Part shown: positions 7,470 to 16,261 of the stretch, piece by piece | Layout: each line of letters starts with the position of its first letter | Numbering within the stretch: position 1 is the stretch's first letter | Assembly: GCA_958349055.1 (NCBI GenBank) | Contig: CATWBO010000037.1 | Span: 1-24,396, forward strand | Direction: 5' to 3' | Length of the DNA stretch: 24,396 nucleotides | Source: an uncultured bacterium | GTDB lineage: Bacteria; Actinomycetota; Coriobacteriia; Coriobacteriales; Coriobacteriaceae | The notes under the pieces: generated by a model | Seen by the model: the letters and a program-made list of their open reading frames with translations, nothing else | Told to the model about the DNA's origin: nothing | Database searches by the model: none | Translations under genes and position numbers: made by a program

Positions 7470-8198
7470 ATGCGCCTGTTTAAGCAGACGCCCGAGGACT
7501 ATTACAACGCCCCCTACGCCGAGTTCCCGGCGCTCATCCGCGGCACCGTCGTCGTGGTGATGGCCATTCTGTGGGTCTTCTCCAAGCTCATGTGGCGTTG
7601 GAAGGTCGAGGACGCCGACCTGCTGTTTGAGCGCCAGGAAGGGCGCGGCAGCGTAGTCATCTGCAACCACACCTCGATGGCCGAGCTCTTGGCCGTGGAG
7701 ACGGCACTGTTCTTTGGCGGTCGCCGCACCCGTCCTATCTTTAAGTCTGAGTTCGCCAAGACCAAGATCGTGCGCTGGGCCTTTAGCCGCGTGGGCGGCA
7801 TCCCCGTTGAGCGCGGCACCGCCGACATGAAGTGCCTGCGCGCCGCCCAGCATGCGCTGCAGCGCGGCGAGGATGTCCTGATCTTCCCCGAGGGCACGCG
7901 CATCCGCTCGCGCGAGATCAAGCCCGAAGTCCACGGCGGCTTTGCGCTCATCGCCCAGATGGGCAAGGCGCCCGTCAACCCGCTCGCCATCTGCGGCTGG
8001 TCCGACATCACGCCCAAGGGCAAAAAGCTCATGCGTCCCAAGAAGTGCTGGATCCGTGCCGGCAAGGCCGTCTCGCTTTCCGACGCGCCAACCGGGCTCA
8101 AGCGCACGGAGCGCCTGGCTTGGTTTGAATCCGAGGCCATGGGCCGTGTCTACACCATGCGCGACGAGCTGTGCGACGAGCATCCGGGCAGGTTCTAG
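7470..8198 (+). CDS. 1-acyl-glycerol-3-phosphate acyltransferase-like (PlsC family)
   Basis: A 242-residue membrane-associated acyltransferase expected to add the second acyl chain during phosphatidic acid synthesis. A hydrophobic segment (about 24-41) anchors the N-terminus. Motif III FPEGTR is intact at 139-144, as is the GGIPVERG segment. The catalytic motif reads NHTSMAE (66-72), so the usual aspartate of HX4D is replaced by glutamate E72. A perfect AAAGGAGG site (7456-7463) inside the end of cmk sets the start. Other lipid genes (plsY, gpsA) are in the same cluster, supporting a phospholipid role, but family members also act on other acceptors. Confidence 0.88.
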   Translation: MRLFKQTPEDYYNAPYAEFPALIRGTVVVVMAILWVFSKLMWRWKVEDADLLFERQEGRGSVVICNHTSMAELLAVETALFFGGRRTRPIFKSEFAKTKIVRWAFSRVGGIPVERGTADMKCLRAAQHALQRGEDVLIFPEGTRIRSREIKPEVHGGFALIAQMGKAPVNPLAICGWSDITPKGKKLMRPKKCWIRAGKAVSLSDAPTGLKRTERLAWFESEAMGRVYTMRDELCDEHPGRF

Positions 8199-8200
8199 CC

Positions 8201-9097
8201 ATGGGTGAGAACGTGAAGAATACCGCCGCGACCGCCGCTAAGGATACCGTCCCCACCATCGAGATCGCCGCCCACGCCGGCACCTGCTACGGCGTGCAGC
8301 GCGCACTCGACATGGCGCTGGCCGCCGCACCGCAGGCAGGGGAGAGCGCGCAGGTCCACACCCTGGGCCCGCTCATCCATAACCCCATCGTGGTGCGCGA
8401 GCTTGCCGAAGCGGGCGTGGGCTTGGCCGAGACCCTGGACGACGCAGCATCGGGCACCGTGATCATCCGCGCCCACGGCGTGGTGCCGCAGGTGATCGAT
8501 GCCGCCCGCGAGCGCGACCTTACCGTGGTCGACGCCACCTGCCCCTACGTGAAGAAGGTCCACGTGGCCGCTGAGCGCTTGGTACGCGAGGGCTACCGCG
8601 TGATCGTCGTGGGCGAGCCGGGTCATCCCGAGGTCGAGGGCATTCTGGGTCACGCCGGCGATGACGCGCAGGTCGTGAGCTGCGCCGCCGACGCCGATGA
8701 GCTACCGCTCAAGGGCAAGGTGGGCTTGGTCGTGCAGACCACTCAGACCGCACAGAACTTGGCCGAGGTCGTGGCCGCCATCACACCGCGTGTGCAGGAG
8801 CTGCGCGTGATCAACACCATCTGCGCTGCCACGAGCGAGCGCCAGCAGGCGGCCGCGTCACTCGCCCAGCGCTGTGACTGCATGGTCGTCGTGGGCGGCA
8901 AGAACTCGGGCAACACCCGCCGTCTGGCGCAGATTTGCGCCGACGCCTGCGAGCGTACGCATCATATCGAGGAAGCATCTGAACTCGAGGCCGAGTGGTT
9001 TGCCAATGCTCAGCACATCGGCATCACCGCCGGAGCCTCCACCCCGCAAGAACACATCGAGCGCGCCGTAACGCGCATCAAGGAGCTTTGCCGCTAA
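8201..9097 (+). CDS. ispH: 4-hydroxy-3-methylbut-2-enyl diphosphate reductase
   Basis: Last enzyme of the MEP isoprenoid pathway, reducing HMBPP to IPP and DMAPP with a [4Fe-4S] cluster. The 298-residue protein has the three cluster cysteines in conserved contexts: C29 (HAGTCYGVQRAL), C114 (VDATCPYV) and C208 (NTICAAT). The GEPGHPEVEG, TTQT and GGKNSGNT motifs are all present. ATG 8201 lies 2 bases after the PlsC-like stop. An upstream GTG at 8171 would overlap that gene by 28 bases and add only unrelated residues. The ribosome-binding site is weak, suggesting coupling to the upstream gene. Confidence 0.95.
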   Translation: MGENVKNTAATAAKDTVPTIEIAAHAGTCYGVQRALDMALAAAPQAGESAQVHTLGPLIHNPIVVRELAEAGVGLAETLDDAASGTVIIRAHGVVPQVIDAARERDLTVVDATCPYVKKVHVAAERLVREGYRVIVVGEPGHPEVEGILGHAGDDAQVVSCAADADELPLKGKVGLVVQTTQTAQNLAEVVAAITPRVQELRVINTICAATSERQQAAASLAQRCDCMVVVGGKNSGNTRRLAQICADACERTHHIEEASELEAEWFANAQHIGITAGASTPQEHIERAVTRIKELCR

Positions 9098-9099
9098 TC

Positions 9100-10542
9100 A
9101 TGGACCAGACCGTACCCGCATACGCCGCCGAGGTGGCCGATTACGGGCGCAGCCGCGACCCCGAGCCGGGTGAGGGCGCGCTCGTAAAGAACGTGCGTCC
9201 CGAATCGCCTGCATGGGATGTGGGTATCGAGCCGGGCATGCGCGTGCTCACGGTCAACGGCGAGCAGCTGAACGATATGATCGTGTGGCTCTGGGAGGCC
9301 GACGACGACACCGTCGAGCTGGAGGTATTCGATCCGCGCGACGGCACCGTCACCCCCGTCGAGCTCGACCGCTTTCCCGGCGAGGACTGGGGCTTGGAGT
9401 TCGATGGCCCCATCTTTGATGGCATGCTCACCTGTGTGAACGCCTGTGTGTTCTGCTTTATGACCATGCTGCCCAAGGGCGGCCGCTCCACGCTCTATAT
9501 TCGCGACGACGACTATCGCCTGAGCTTTTTGCAGGGTAACTTTGTCACGCTCACGAACCTTTCCGACGATGACGTGCAAAACGTCATCGATCGCAACATG
9601 AGCCCCATGAACGTGTCGGTCCACGCCGTGAGCCCCGACGTCCGCCGCCGTATGATGGGCCGCAACGCCCAGCGAGGCATGGATGTGCTCGAAGCCATCA
9701 TGGCCGCCGGCATCGAGATTCACGCGCAGATCGTGTTGTGCCCCGGCATGAACGACGGCGAAGAGCTTGAAAAGACCCTGCGCTACTGCGAGGAGCATGA
9801 GCAGATCACCAGCCTGGGCATTGTACCGCTCGGTTTTACCAAGCATCAGAACCGTTTTAGCTGGTCCTACAGCGACAAGCCCGAGCTCGCGCGCGAGACC
9901 ATTGCCATGATCCGTCCCTACCAGGACCGTGCCTTCGAGCGCTTTGGCCGCCACACCTTCCAGATGAGCGACGAGTTCTATCTGGACGCCGGCATCGATC
10001 CTCCCGAGGCGGACTTTTACGACGGTTACCCACAGTACTACGACGGCATCGGCATGATCCGCTCGTATCTGGACGAGACCGACGACGTGCTGGCTACCGA
10101 TGCCGAGCGACTAACCCGCGTCCGCGCGGTCATCGCCGCCCGCAGCCAGCGCCTGCTGTGCCTCTCGGGCGCCAGCGCGCGCGATACGGTCGCGCGCTTT
10201 GTGGAATCGCCGCACGGCCTTGCCGGCTCCGTCACGGCCATTAAGAACCGCTACTTTGGCGGCAACGTGGACGTGACCGGCCTCATCGTCGCGAGCGACA
10301 TCCTGGAGCAGCTGCCGCAAGACCTGTCGGGGGTTATGCTCTTTGTGCCTAAGCTCATGTTCAACGCTGACGGCATGACGCTTGACGAGTATCATCGTGA
10401 CGATTTACTCGCAAGCCTTACCAGTCGCGGCGCCGAGGTTCATGTGGTGTCGACCATGCCGCATGAGCTGCTCGATACCCTGGAGCACATCCTTGGCATT
10501 GTGCCTGCCGACTCTACTAATTCCGCTGACCCTACCCATTAA
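9100..10542 (+). CDS. DUF512 radical-SAM family protein with PDZ-like domain
   Basis: A 480-residue protein. A PDZ-like N-terminal domain (about 25-85, GALVKNVRPESPAWDVGIEPGMRVLT pattern in its first part) is followed by an iron-sulfur motif C112-x3-C116-x2-C119 of radical-SAM type, then a DUF512 domain (around the FSWSYSDKPELARETI and FQMSDEFYLDAGI segments). The family is widespread in Gram-positive bacteria and cyanobacteria and often sits next to der, as here, but its reaction is not known to me. A ribosome or GTPase-related role can only be inferred from position. ATG 9100 is 2 bases after the ispH stop; AAGGAG is 14 bases upstream, a long spacing. Its stop codon overlaps the ribosome-binding site of der. 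Confidence 0.9.
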   Translation: MDQTVPAYAAEVADYGRSRDPEPGEGALVKNVRPESPAWDVGIEPGMRVLTVNGEQLNDMIVWLWEADDDTVELEVFDPRDGTVTPVELDRFPGEDWGLEFDGPIFDGMLTCVNACVFCFMTMLPKGGRSTLYIRDDDYRLSFLQGNFVTLTNLSDDDVQNVIDRNMSPMNVSVHAVSPDVRRRMMGRNAQRGMDVLEAIMAAGIEIHAQIVLCPGMNDGEELEKTLRYCEEHEQITSLGIVPLGFTKHQNRFSWSYSDKPELARETIAMIRPYQDRAFERFGRHTFQMSDEFYLDAGIDPPEADFYDGYPQYYDGIGMIRSYLDETDDVLATDAERLTRVRAVIAARSQRLLCLSGASARDTVARFVESPHGLAGSVTAIKNRYFGGNVDVTGLIVASDILEQLPQDLSGVMLFVPKLMFNADGMTLDEYHRDDLLASLTSRGAEVHVVSTMPHELLDTLEHILGIVPADSTNSADPTH

Positions 10543-10552
10543 AGGAGAGCAG

Positions 10553-11887
10553 ATGAAACCTATCGTCGCCGTCGTCGGACGCCCCAACGTGGGCAAGTCC
10601 ACGCTCGTTAACCGCCTGGCCCAGACCTCGGACGCCATCGTCCACGAGTCCCGCGGCGTCACGCGCGACCGCTCGTATCACACGGCCGATTGGAACGGCC
10701 GCGAGTTCACCATCGTCGACACGGGCGGCATCGAGCCGCTCAAGAGCGATGACGTCTTTGCCACGTCCATCCGCGACCAGGCACTTGCCGCCGCCGAGGA
10801 AGCCGCCGTCATCCTGTTTGTGGTCGACGGCCGCACCGGCGTCACCGAGGAGGACGAGTCGGTTGCCCGCATGCTCAAGCGCTCCGACAAGCCGGTCTTT
10901 CTGCTGGTGAACAAGCTCGACAATCCCGATCGCGAGAACGACAACATCTGGGAGTTCTATTCGCTTGGCATCGGTGAGCCCACGCCGCTCTCGGCCCTGC
11001 ATGGCCATGGCACGGGCGACCTGCTCGACGACATCGTGGCCCTGCTTCCCGAGGAAGAGGACGAAGTCGCCGACGAGTTCCCCGATGCGCTGAACGTGGC
11101 CATCATCGGCCGCCCCAACGCCGGTAAGTCGTCGCTGTTCAACCGAATCCTGGGCGCCGACCGCTCCATCGTGTCCAACATTGCCGGCACGACGCGCGAC
11201 GCCATCGATACCGTCGTCGAGCGCGACGGCAAGCACTACCGCATGGTCGACACCGCTGGCATTCGCAAGAAGAGCACCGTCTACGAGAACATCGAGTACT
11301 ACTCCATGGTCCGTGGACTGCGCGCCATCGACCGCGCCGATGTGGCGCTGCTCGTCGTCGATGCCTCCGTGGGCGTCACAGAGCAGGATCAGAAGGTCAT
11401 GGGCTTGGCTATCGAGCGCGGCTGCGCCATCGTGGTGCTGCTCAACAAGTGGGACCTGCTCGACGACGACCGCAAGCGCGAGGCCTGCATGGAGACCGTC
11501 GACCGCCGTCTGGGCGTCATGGCTCCCTGGGCTCAGTACCTGCGCATCTCTGCCCTGACCGGCCGCAGCGTCGAGAAGATCTGGGCCATGGTCGACGCCG
11601 CCGAAAAGACGCGCTCGCAAAAGATCTCCACCTCGCGCCTCAACACGTTCCTCACCGACCTACGCGAGTTTGGCCACACCGTGGTAGACGGCAAGCGCCG
11701 CCTGCGCATGCACTACGTGACCCAGACGGGCGTCAACCCGCCGACGTTCACCTTCTTCGTCAACCACAGCGACCTGGTCAATGACACCTACCAGCGCTAC
11801 GTGGAAAACCGCATGCGCTCGACCTTCGACTTTGCCGGTACGCCCATTCGACTCTTCTTTAGGAAGAAGGAGCAAAAGGATGCTTAA
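10553..11887 (+). CDS. der: Ribosome biogenesis GTPase Der (EngA)
   Basis: Double GTPase needed for maturation of the 50S ribosomal subunit. The 444-residue protein has two G domains: G1 motifs GRPNVGKST at 9-17 and GRPNAGKSS at 186-194, DTGG and DTAG switch motifs, and NKLD and NKWD base-recognition motifs. A C-terminal KH-like domain (about 355-440) follows. An acidic linker (EEEDEVADEF) joins the two G domains. AAAGGAG directly ahead of ATG 10553 fixes the start; the longer open frame from 10382 is only read-through within the previous gene. It overlaps plsY by 8 bases. Confidence 0.97.
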   Translation: MKPIVAVVGRPNVGKSTLVNRLAQTSDAIVHESRGVTRDRSYHTADWNGREFTIVDTGGIEPLKSDDVFATSIRDQALAAAEEAAVILFVVDGRTGVTEEDESVARMLKRSDKPVFLLVNKLDNPDRENDNIWEFYSLGIGEPTPLSALHGHGTGDLLDDIVALLPEEEDEVADEFPDALNVAIIGRPNAGKSSLFNRILGADRSIVSNIAGTTRDAIDTVVERDGKHYRMVDTAGIRKKSTVYENIEYYSMVRGLRAIDRADVALLVVDASVGVTEQDQKVMGLAIERGCAIVVLLNKWDLLDDDRKREACMETVDRRLGVMAPWAQYLRISALTGRSVEKIWAMVDAAEKTRSQKISTSRLNTFLTDLREFGHTVVDGKRRLRMHYVTQTGVNPPTFTFFVNHSDLVNDTYQRYVENRMRSTFDFAGTPIRLFFRKKEQKDA

Positions 11888-12563
11888 TCCGATTCTGCTG
11901 ACCGCCATCTGCGCCGTGGTCTCGTTCTTTATCGGAGCGATTCCGTTTGGCCTGATCCTGGGCCGCGTGTTCAACCACACCGACATTCGCAAGGCGGGCT
12001 CCGGCAACATCGGTACCACCAACGCCCTGCGTGTGGCCGGCCCCAAGGTGGCCGCGCTCACGCTGCTGCTCGACTGCCTTAAGGGCGCCATCTGCGTCCT
12101 TATCGCCCGTCCGCTCATCGCTGGCGTGGGCTATGGCTTCCCCGTAAGCATCATGGCGCCCGGAGCCCCCGGCGACTGGATGCTCGGTGTCATCTGCCTG
12201 GCAGCGGTGTGGGGCCACATCTTCTCGCCCTACCTCAACTTCCATGGTGGCAAGGGTATTGCCGTGGGCCTGGGCGTCATCCTCGCCTGGTACTGGCCCA
12301 TTGGCCTGTCGCTGCTGGGCATGTTTATCGTGGCCGTTGCCATCACCAAATACGTGTCGGTGGGCTCACTTGCCGCCGCCATCGGTCTTCCCATCGCCTC
12401 TTGTGCAGTCTTTCCGTACAGCAGCCTGGGCCTCAAGTTTTGCATGGCGCTGATCGGCATCACCGTGGTGTGGGCCCATCGTGCGAACATCAAAAAGCTC
12501 ATGGCCGGTAAGGAGTCCAAGCTCTCGTTTACCAAGCGCGTCACCGAGCCCGACGATAAGTAG
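11880..12563 (+). CDS. plsY: Glycerol-3-phosphate acyltransferase (acyl-phosphate type)
   Basis: Integral membrane enzyme that transfers an acyl group from acyl-phosphate to glycerol-3-phosphate, the first committed step of phospholipid synthesis. The 227-residue protein has several membrane segments, the phosphate-binding GSGNIGTTNALR motif (from residue 40) and the FHGGKG motif (121-126), both diagnostic of PlsY. ATG 11880 lies inside the end of der (8-base overlap), preceded by GGAG, so it is likely translationally coupled. Its substrate is made by the next gene, gpsA. Confidence 0.96.
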   Translation: MLNPILLTAICAVVSFFIGAIPFGLILGRVFNHTDIRKAGSGNIGTTNALRVAGPKVAALTLLLDCLKGAICVLIARPLIAGVGYGFPVSIMAPGAPGDWMLGVICLAAVWGHIFSPYLNFHGGKGIAVGLGVILAWYWPIGLSLLGMFIVAVAITKYVSVGSLAAAIGLPIASCAVFPYSSLGLKFCMALIGITVVWAHRANIKKLMAGKESKLSFTKRVTEPDDK

Positions 12564-12572
12564 GAGAGAGTC

Positions 12573-13580
12573 ATGAATGTTGCGCTGATTGGCTCCGGCT
12601 CCTGGGGAACCGCCGTCGCCGGCCTTGCCGCCGCGCGAGCCGAGCACGTGACCATGTGGGCCCATAGCGAGCAGACCGCCGTCGGCATCAATGGCGAGCA
12701 CCGCAACCCCCGCTACCTTGTGGACTACGAGCTGCCCGGCAACGTCTTCGCCACCACGGACCTGGTGCAGGCGCTCGACGGTGCCGAGGCCATCATCTTT
12801 GCCGTTCCTTCGACGCACCTTCGCAGCGTGTGCCACCAGGCCGCGCCCTTTATCGCCGCCGATACCCCGGTGCTCTGCCTCACCAAGGGCATCGAGCCCG
12901 AGTCCGGCCTGCTCATGAGCGAGGTCATCGCCAGCGAGATCGGCAACGAGGCACGTGTTGCGGCGCTCTCGGGCCCCAACCATGCCGAGGAAATCTGCCG
13001 CGGCGGGCTTTCTGCCGCCGTCATCGCCAGCGAAGACCCGCAGATAGCGGAGACCTTTAAGGAGCTGCTGCTTTCCACGGCATTCCGCATCTACCTATCG
13101 CAGGACATGACGGGTGTCGAGGTCTGCGGCGCCATGAAGAACGTTATCGCCATCGTATGCGGCATCTCCGCGGGCTCGGGCGCGGGCGACAACACACTTG
13201 CCCTCATCATGACGCGCGGCTTGGCCGAGATTAGCCGTCTGGTGCACGCCCGCGGCGGTCAAGCTATGACCTGCATGGGACTTGCCGGCATGGGCGACCT
13301 CATTGCCACCTGCACCTCGGAGCATTCGCGCAACCGTACCTTTGGCTACGAGTTTGCCCACGGCGTGTCGCTCGACGAGTACCAGGCGCGCACGCATATG
13401 GTGGTCGAGGGCGCCGTCGCGGCCCGAAGCGTCAGCGAACTCGCCCGTTCACTGGGCGTGGACATTCCGCTCACCTTTGCCGTGGAGCAAACGCTCTACA
13501 ACGGTGTTACTTTGGATAGGGCGCTCGAGATTCTTACCGACCGCGTCCCTTCGCAAGAGTTCTACGGACTCACCGACTAG
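12573..13580 (+). CDS. gpsA: NAD(P)-dependent glycerol-3-phosphate dehydrogenase
   Basis: Reduces dihydroxyacetone phosphate to sn-glycerol-3-phosphate, the backbone for phospholipids. The 335-residue soluble protein starts with the dinucleotide-binding motif GSGSWGTA (7-14). It carries the LTKGIEPESG and LSGPNHAEE segments, the GAMKNVIAI motif with the catalytic lysine, and the GLAGMGDLIATC and SRNRTFG motifs. The start is ATG after GGAGAG, 9 bases after plsY. The product feeds the PlsY reaction encoded directly upstream. Confidence 0.97.
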   Translation: MNVALIGSGSWGTAVAGLAAARAEHVTMWAHSEQTAVGINGEHRNPRYLVDYELPGNVFATTDLVQALDGAEAIIFAVPSTHLRSVCHQAAPFIAADTPVLCLTKGIEPESGLLMSEVIASEIGNEARVAALSGPNHAEEICRGGLSAAVIASEDPQIAETFKELLLSTAFRIYLSQDMTGVEVCGAMKNVIAIVCGISAGSGAGDNTLALIMTRGLAEISRLVHARGGQAMTCMGLAGMGDLIATCTSEHSRNRTFGYEFAHGVSLDEYQARTHMVVEGAVAARSVSELARSLGVDIPLTFAVEQTLYNGVTLDRALEILTDRVPSQEFYGLTD

Positions 13581-13598
13581 CGCAGAAAGGCTTCTACC

Positions 13599-14270
13599 AT
13601 GGGTTCCATCAAAATCGCTCCGTCCGTCCTTTCGGCTGACATGGCCAACCTCAAGGGCGAGCTCGACAAGATCGCCGGTGCCGACTACGTGCACTTCGAC
13701 GTTATGGACGGTCACTTTACCGGCAACCTTACCTTTGGCGTCGACATCCTCAAGGCCGTCAAGCGCTCCACCGATGTGCCAGTCGACGCGCACCTGATGG
13801 TGTCGAATCCCGACGAGACGGTCGATTGGTACGCCGACGCCGGCGCCGATATGATCACCGTGCATTACGAGGCCTCCACGCACCTACATCGCACGCTCAC
13901 CCATCTGCAGCAGCGCGGCGTCAAGGCCGGCGTTGTGCTCAACCCCGCCACGCCCGTCTGCGTGCTCGAGAGCATTATCGATGTCGTCGATATGGTGCTG
14001 CTGATGAGCGTGAACCCCGGCTTTGGCGGTCAGAGCTTTATCCCGGGCACCATCGCAAAGCTGCACGAGCTTACGGCCATGTGCGAGCGCCACGGTGTGT
14101 CGCCCCTGATCGAGGTCGATGGTGGCATCTCTTCCAAGAACATCGCCGAGGTCGTCAAAGCCGGCGCCAACGTACTCGTGGCCGGCTCCGCCGTATTTAA
14201 GTCCGAAGATCCCGCTGCCGAGGTTGCGCTGCTGCAAAAGCTGGGCAACGAGGCCGCACAGGAGGCATAA
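13599..14270 (+). CDS. rpe: Ribulose-phosphate 3-epimerase
   Basis: Interconverts ribulose-5-phosphate and xylulose-5-phosphate in the pentose phosphate pathway. The 223-residue TIM-barrel protein has the metal-binding and acid-base residues in their usual contexts: H32 and D34 (VHFDVMDGHF), H65 (DAHLMV) and D174 (EVDGGIS). The VNPGFGGQSF phosphate-binding loop is present. The length is standard. The start is ATG after AGAAAGG. It lies 18 bases after gpsA and 6 bases before the cysteine desulfurase. Confidence 0.97.
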   Translation: MGSIKIAPSVLSADMANLKGELDKIAGADYVHFDVMDGHFTGNLTFGVDILKAVKRSTDVPVDAHLMVSNPDETVDWYADAGADMITVHYEASTHLHRTLTHLQQRGVKAGVVLNPATPVCVLESIIDVVDMVLLMSVNPGFGGQSFIPGTIAKLHELTAMCERHGVSPLIEVDGGISSKNIAEVVKAGANVLVAGSAVFKSEDPAAEVALLQKLGNEAAQEA

Positions 14271-14276
14271 TCCCTT

Positions 14277-15455
14277 ATGACCGCAGGTCAAAACCGCATA
14301 CCCGTGAATCTTGACTATGCCGCCTCGACGCCCATGCGCGCCGAGGCGCGCCTTGCGCAGCGCGAATACGACGAAAGTGAGCTTGCCGGTATCAACCCCA
14401 ACTCGCTGCACTCGCTCGGCCGTAAGGCTGCCGCACGCCTGGAAGTCGCCCGTCGCGAGATCGCCCGCAGCTTTGGCTCGCGCGTCCGCCCGTCCGAGAT
14501 CGTCCTGACCAACGGCGGCACCGAGGCCAACCAGCTGGCGCTGCTCGGCCTTGCCGAGGGCGCCCGTCAGCGCGATCGCAAGCGCGACCGCGTGATTGTT
14601 TCGGCCATTGAGCACGATTCGATCCTGGACAACCTACCGCTGCTGCGTGCCGCCGGCTTTGCCGTTGACCTAGTACAGCCTTGCCGTGCGGGCTACATCG
14701 AGCCCGCTATGCTCACCGAGCTGCTGGGCGACGACGTGGCGCTGGTGAGCATTATGGTGGCCAACAACGAGACCGGCGTGGTGCAGCCCATCCGTGAGCT
14801 TGCCGTCGCCGCACACGCTGCCGGCGCCCTGTTCCACACCGATGCCATCCAGGGCTATCTGCATATTCCGCTCGATGTCACCGAGCTTGGCATTGACGCC
14901 ATGACCGTTGCCGCCCACAAGGTTGGCGGCCCCGTGGCGTCCGGCGCGCTCTACCTTAAGAGCCGCACGCCGCTGCGTCCGCGCATCTTTGGCGGCGGAC
15001 AGGAGGCTGGCCGTCGCGCCGGCACGCAGGACCTGCGCACGCAGCTGGCCTTTGCCGCTGCCGTATCTGCGCTGGCTCCCAATGTAGCTCAGGAGCGCGC
15101 GACGCTGCAGGCCCTGTCCGACAAACTCTACGCCACGCTTACGGCTCATCCACGCATCCACGCCACGATGGGCGACTACGCGCAGGCCAATCGCCTGCCG
15201 GGCATGGTTTCGATCTACGTCGACGGCATGGACTCCGAGGAGCTCATCATTAAGCTCGATGCCGCCGGCTTTGAGGTTTCGGCCGGCTCTGCCTGCTCGA
15301 GTGGAAGTATGGACCCGAGCCACGTTTTGAGCGCGATGGGCATCGGTCGCGAGCAGGCTCTCGGCGCCCTTCGCATCTCTTTCGATGACCGCGTGAATCC
15401 AGACGATCTGGACGACTTTGCCCAGGCGCTGCTGTCGATCGTGGGTGCCGCATGA
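14277..15455 (+). CDS. Cysteine desulfurase (NifS/IscS family)
   Basis: PLP enzyme that takes sulfur from cysteine as a persulfide for Fe-S clusters or tRNA thiolation. The 392-residue protein has the PLP lysine K215 (AAHKVGGP), H113 (EHDS), the NNETG motif and the catalytic cysteine C340 in a SAGSACSSGS loop followed by PSHVL, which places it in the class I (NifS/IscS) branch. No scaffold or thiouridylase gene is adjacent, so its acceptor is unknown; the Fe-S enzyme IspH and the DUF512 protein are coded in the same cluster. The start is ATG 14277, with GGAGG 11 bases ahead inside the end of rpe. Its stop overlaps the next start (ATGA). Confidence 0.95.
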   Translation: MTAGQNRIPVNLDYAASTPMRAEARLAQREYDESELAGINPNSLHSLGRKAAARLEVARREIARSFGSRVRPSEIVLTNGGTEANQLALLGLAEGARQRDRKRDRVIVSAIEHDSILDNLPLLRAAGFAVDLVQPCRAGYIEPAMLTELLGDDVALVSIMVANNETGVVQPIRELAVAAHAAGALFHTDAIQGYLHIPLDVTELGIDAMTVAAHKVGGPVASGALYLKSRTPLRPRIFGGGQEAGRRAGTQDLRTQLAFAAAVSALAPNVAQERATLQALSDKLYATLTAHPRIHATMGDYAQANRLPGMVSIYVDGMDSEELIIKLDAAGFEVSAGSACSSGSMDPSHVLSAMGIGREQALGALRISFDDRVNPDDLDDFAQALLSIVGAA

Positions 15456-16261
15456 TCGTCGCCGAGCTCGAGCGCGCCCTGCTGGCACGCTATCCCAAGA
15501 CGGACGCCGAGGGCTGGGATCACGTAGGCTTATCCGTTGGCGACCCAGCCGCCGAGATTACCGGCGTGGCCTGCGCACTCGATGCGACCGAGGCCAACGT
15601 ACACCGCGCCCAAGAGGCCGGCGCCAACGTGCTGCTGACGCATCATCCCATCTACATCAAGGCACCCGAGGCCTTTTGCCCGGCCGATGCCGAACGCCCC
15701 CAGTGCAGCGCGGCGCTGTACGAGGCGGCCCGTTGCGGCGTGAGCATCATCTCGCTCCACACCAATCTGGACCGCTCGCACGAGGCACGCGTCTGCCTGA
15801 GTAGGCTGCTAGGTGCTGATCCCATGAACTCGCTTGAGCATGTGGACGACCCCGAGGCCTGCGGCCTGGGCGCACTCGCGACCCTCAACGACCCCTGTAG
15901 CCTGCGAGATCTCGCCGCCCGTGCCGCCACGGCCTTCGGCAGCGACCCGCGTGTATGGGGCGAAGCCGATCACGCATGCCGCACCGTTGCCATCTTGGGC
16001 GGCTCCCTGGGCGACTTTGGCGAGCTCGCCATCGCTGCGGGCGCGGATGTTATCGTGACCGGAGAAGCGGGCTACCACGTGGCACAGGACCTTACCCTGC
16101 GTGGCCTGGACGTGATCTTGCTCGGCCACGATCGCTCCGAGGAGCCGTTCGTGGATATCTTGATGAACTCTGTGAGTGACGCCGGGGTCGACCCCCGTCA
16201 TGCGATTAAAATACTGAACCCTTGCCAATGGTGGACTGTGACAAAAGGAGAGAACTTATGA
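15452..16261 (+). CDS. Nif3-like dinuclear metal centre protein
   Basis: A 269-residue member of the NIF3/YqfO/GTP cyclohydrolase I type 2 family, which forms hexamers with two metal ions per subunit. The metal-ligand motifs are visible: LLTHHPIY (H64, H65) and HTNLD (H103, D107). This is the short form without the central PII-like insert. The molecular function of the family is unsettled. Its ATG overlaps the desulfurase stop, and its stop overlaps the start of the zinc-ribbon gene, so all three are coupled. A Nif3 gene beside a coiled-coil zinc-ribbon gene is a recurrent pair in actinobacteria (as at Rv2230c/Rv2229c of Mycobacterium tuberculosis). Confidence 0.93.
   Translation: MIVAELERALLARYPKTDAEGWDHVGLSVGDPAAEITGVACALDATEANVHRAQEAGANVLLTHHPIYIKAPEAFCPADAERPQCSAALYEAARCGVSIISLHTNLDRSHEARVCLSRLLGADPMNSLEHVDDPEACGLGALATLNDPCSLRDLAARAATAFGSDPRVWGEADHACRTVAILGGSLGDFGELAIAAGADVIVTGEAGYHVAQDLTLRGLDVILLGHDRSEEPFVDILMNSVSDAGVDPRHAIKILNPCQWWTVTKGENL

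Noticed and set aside
6756..8183. A 475-codon antisense ORF across cmk and the PlsC-like gene
   Set aside because: Both plus-strand genes have clear motifs and ribosome-binding sites; the antisense frame has no recognisable domain.
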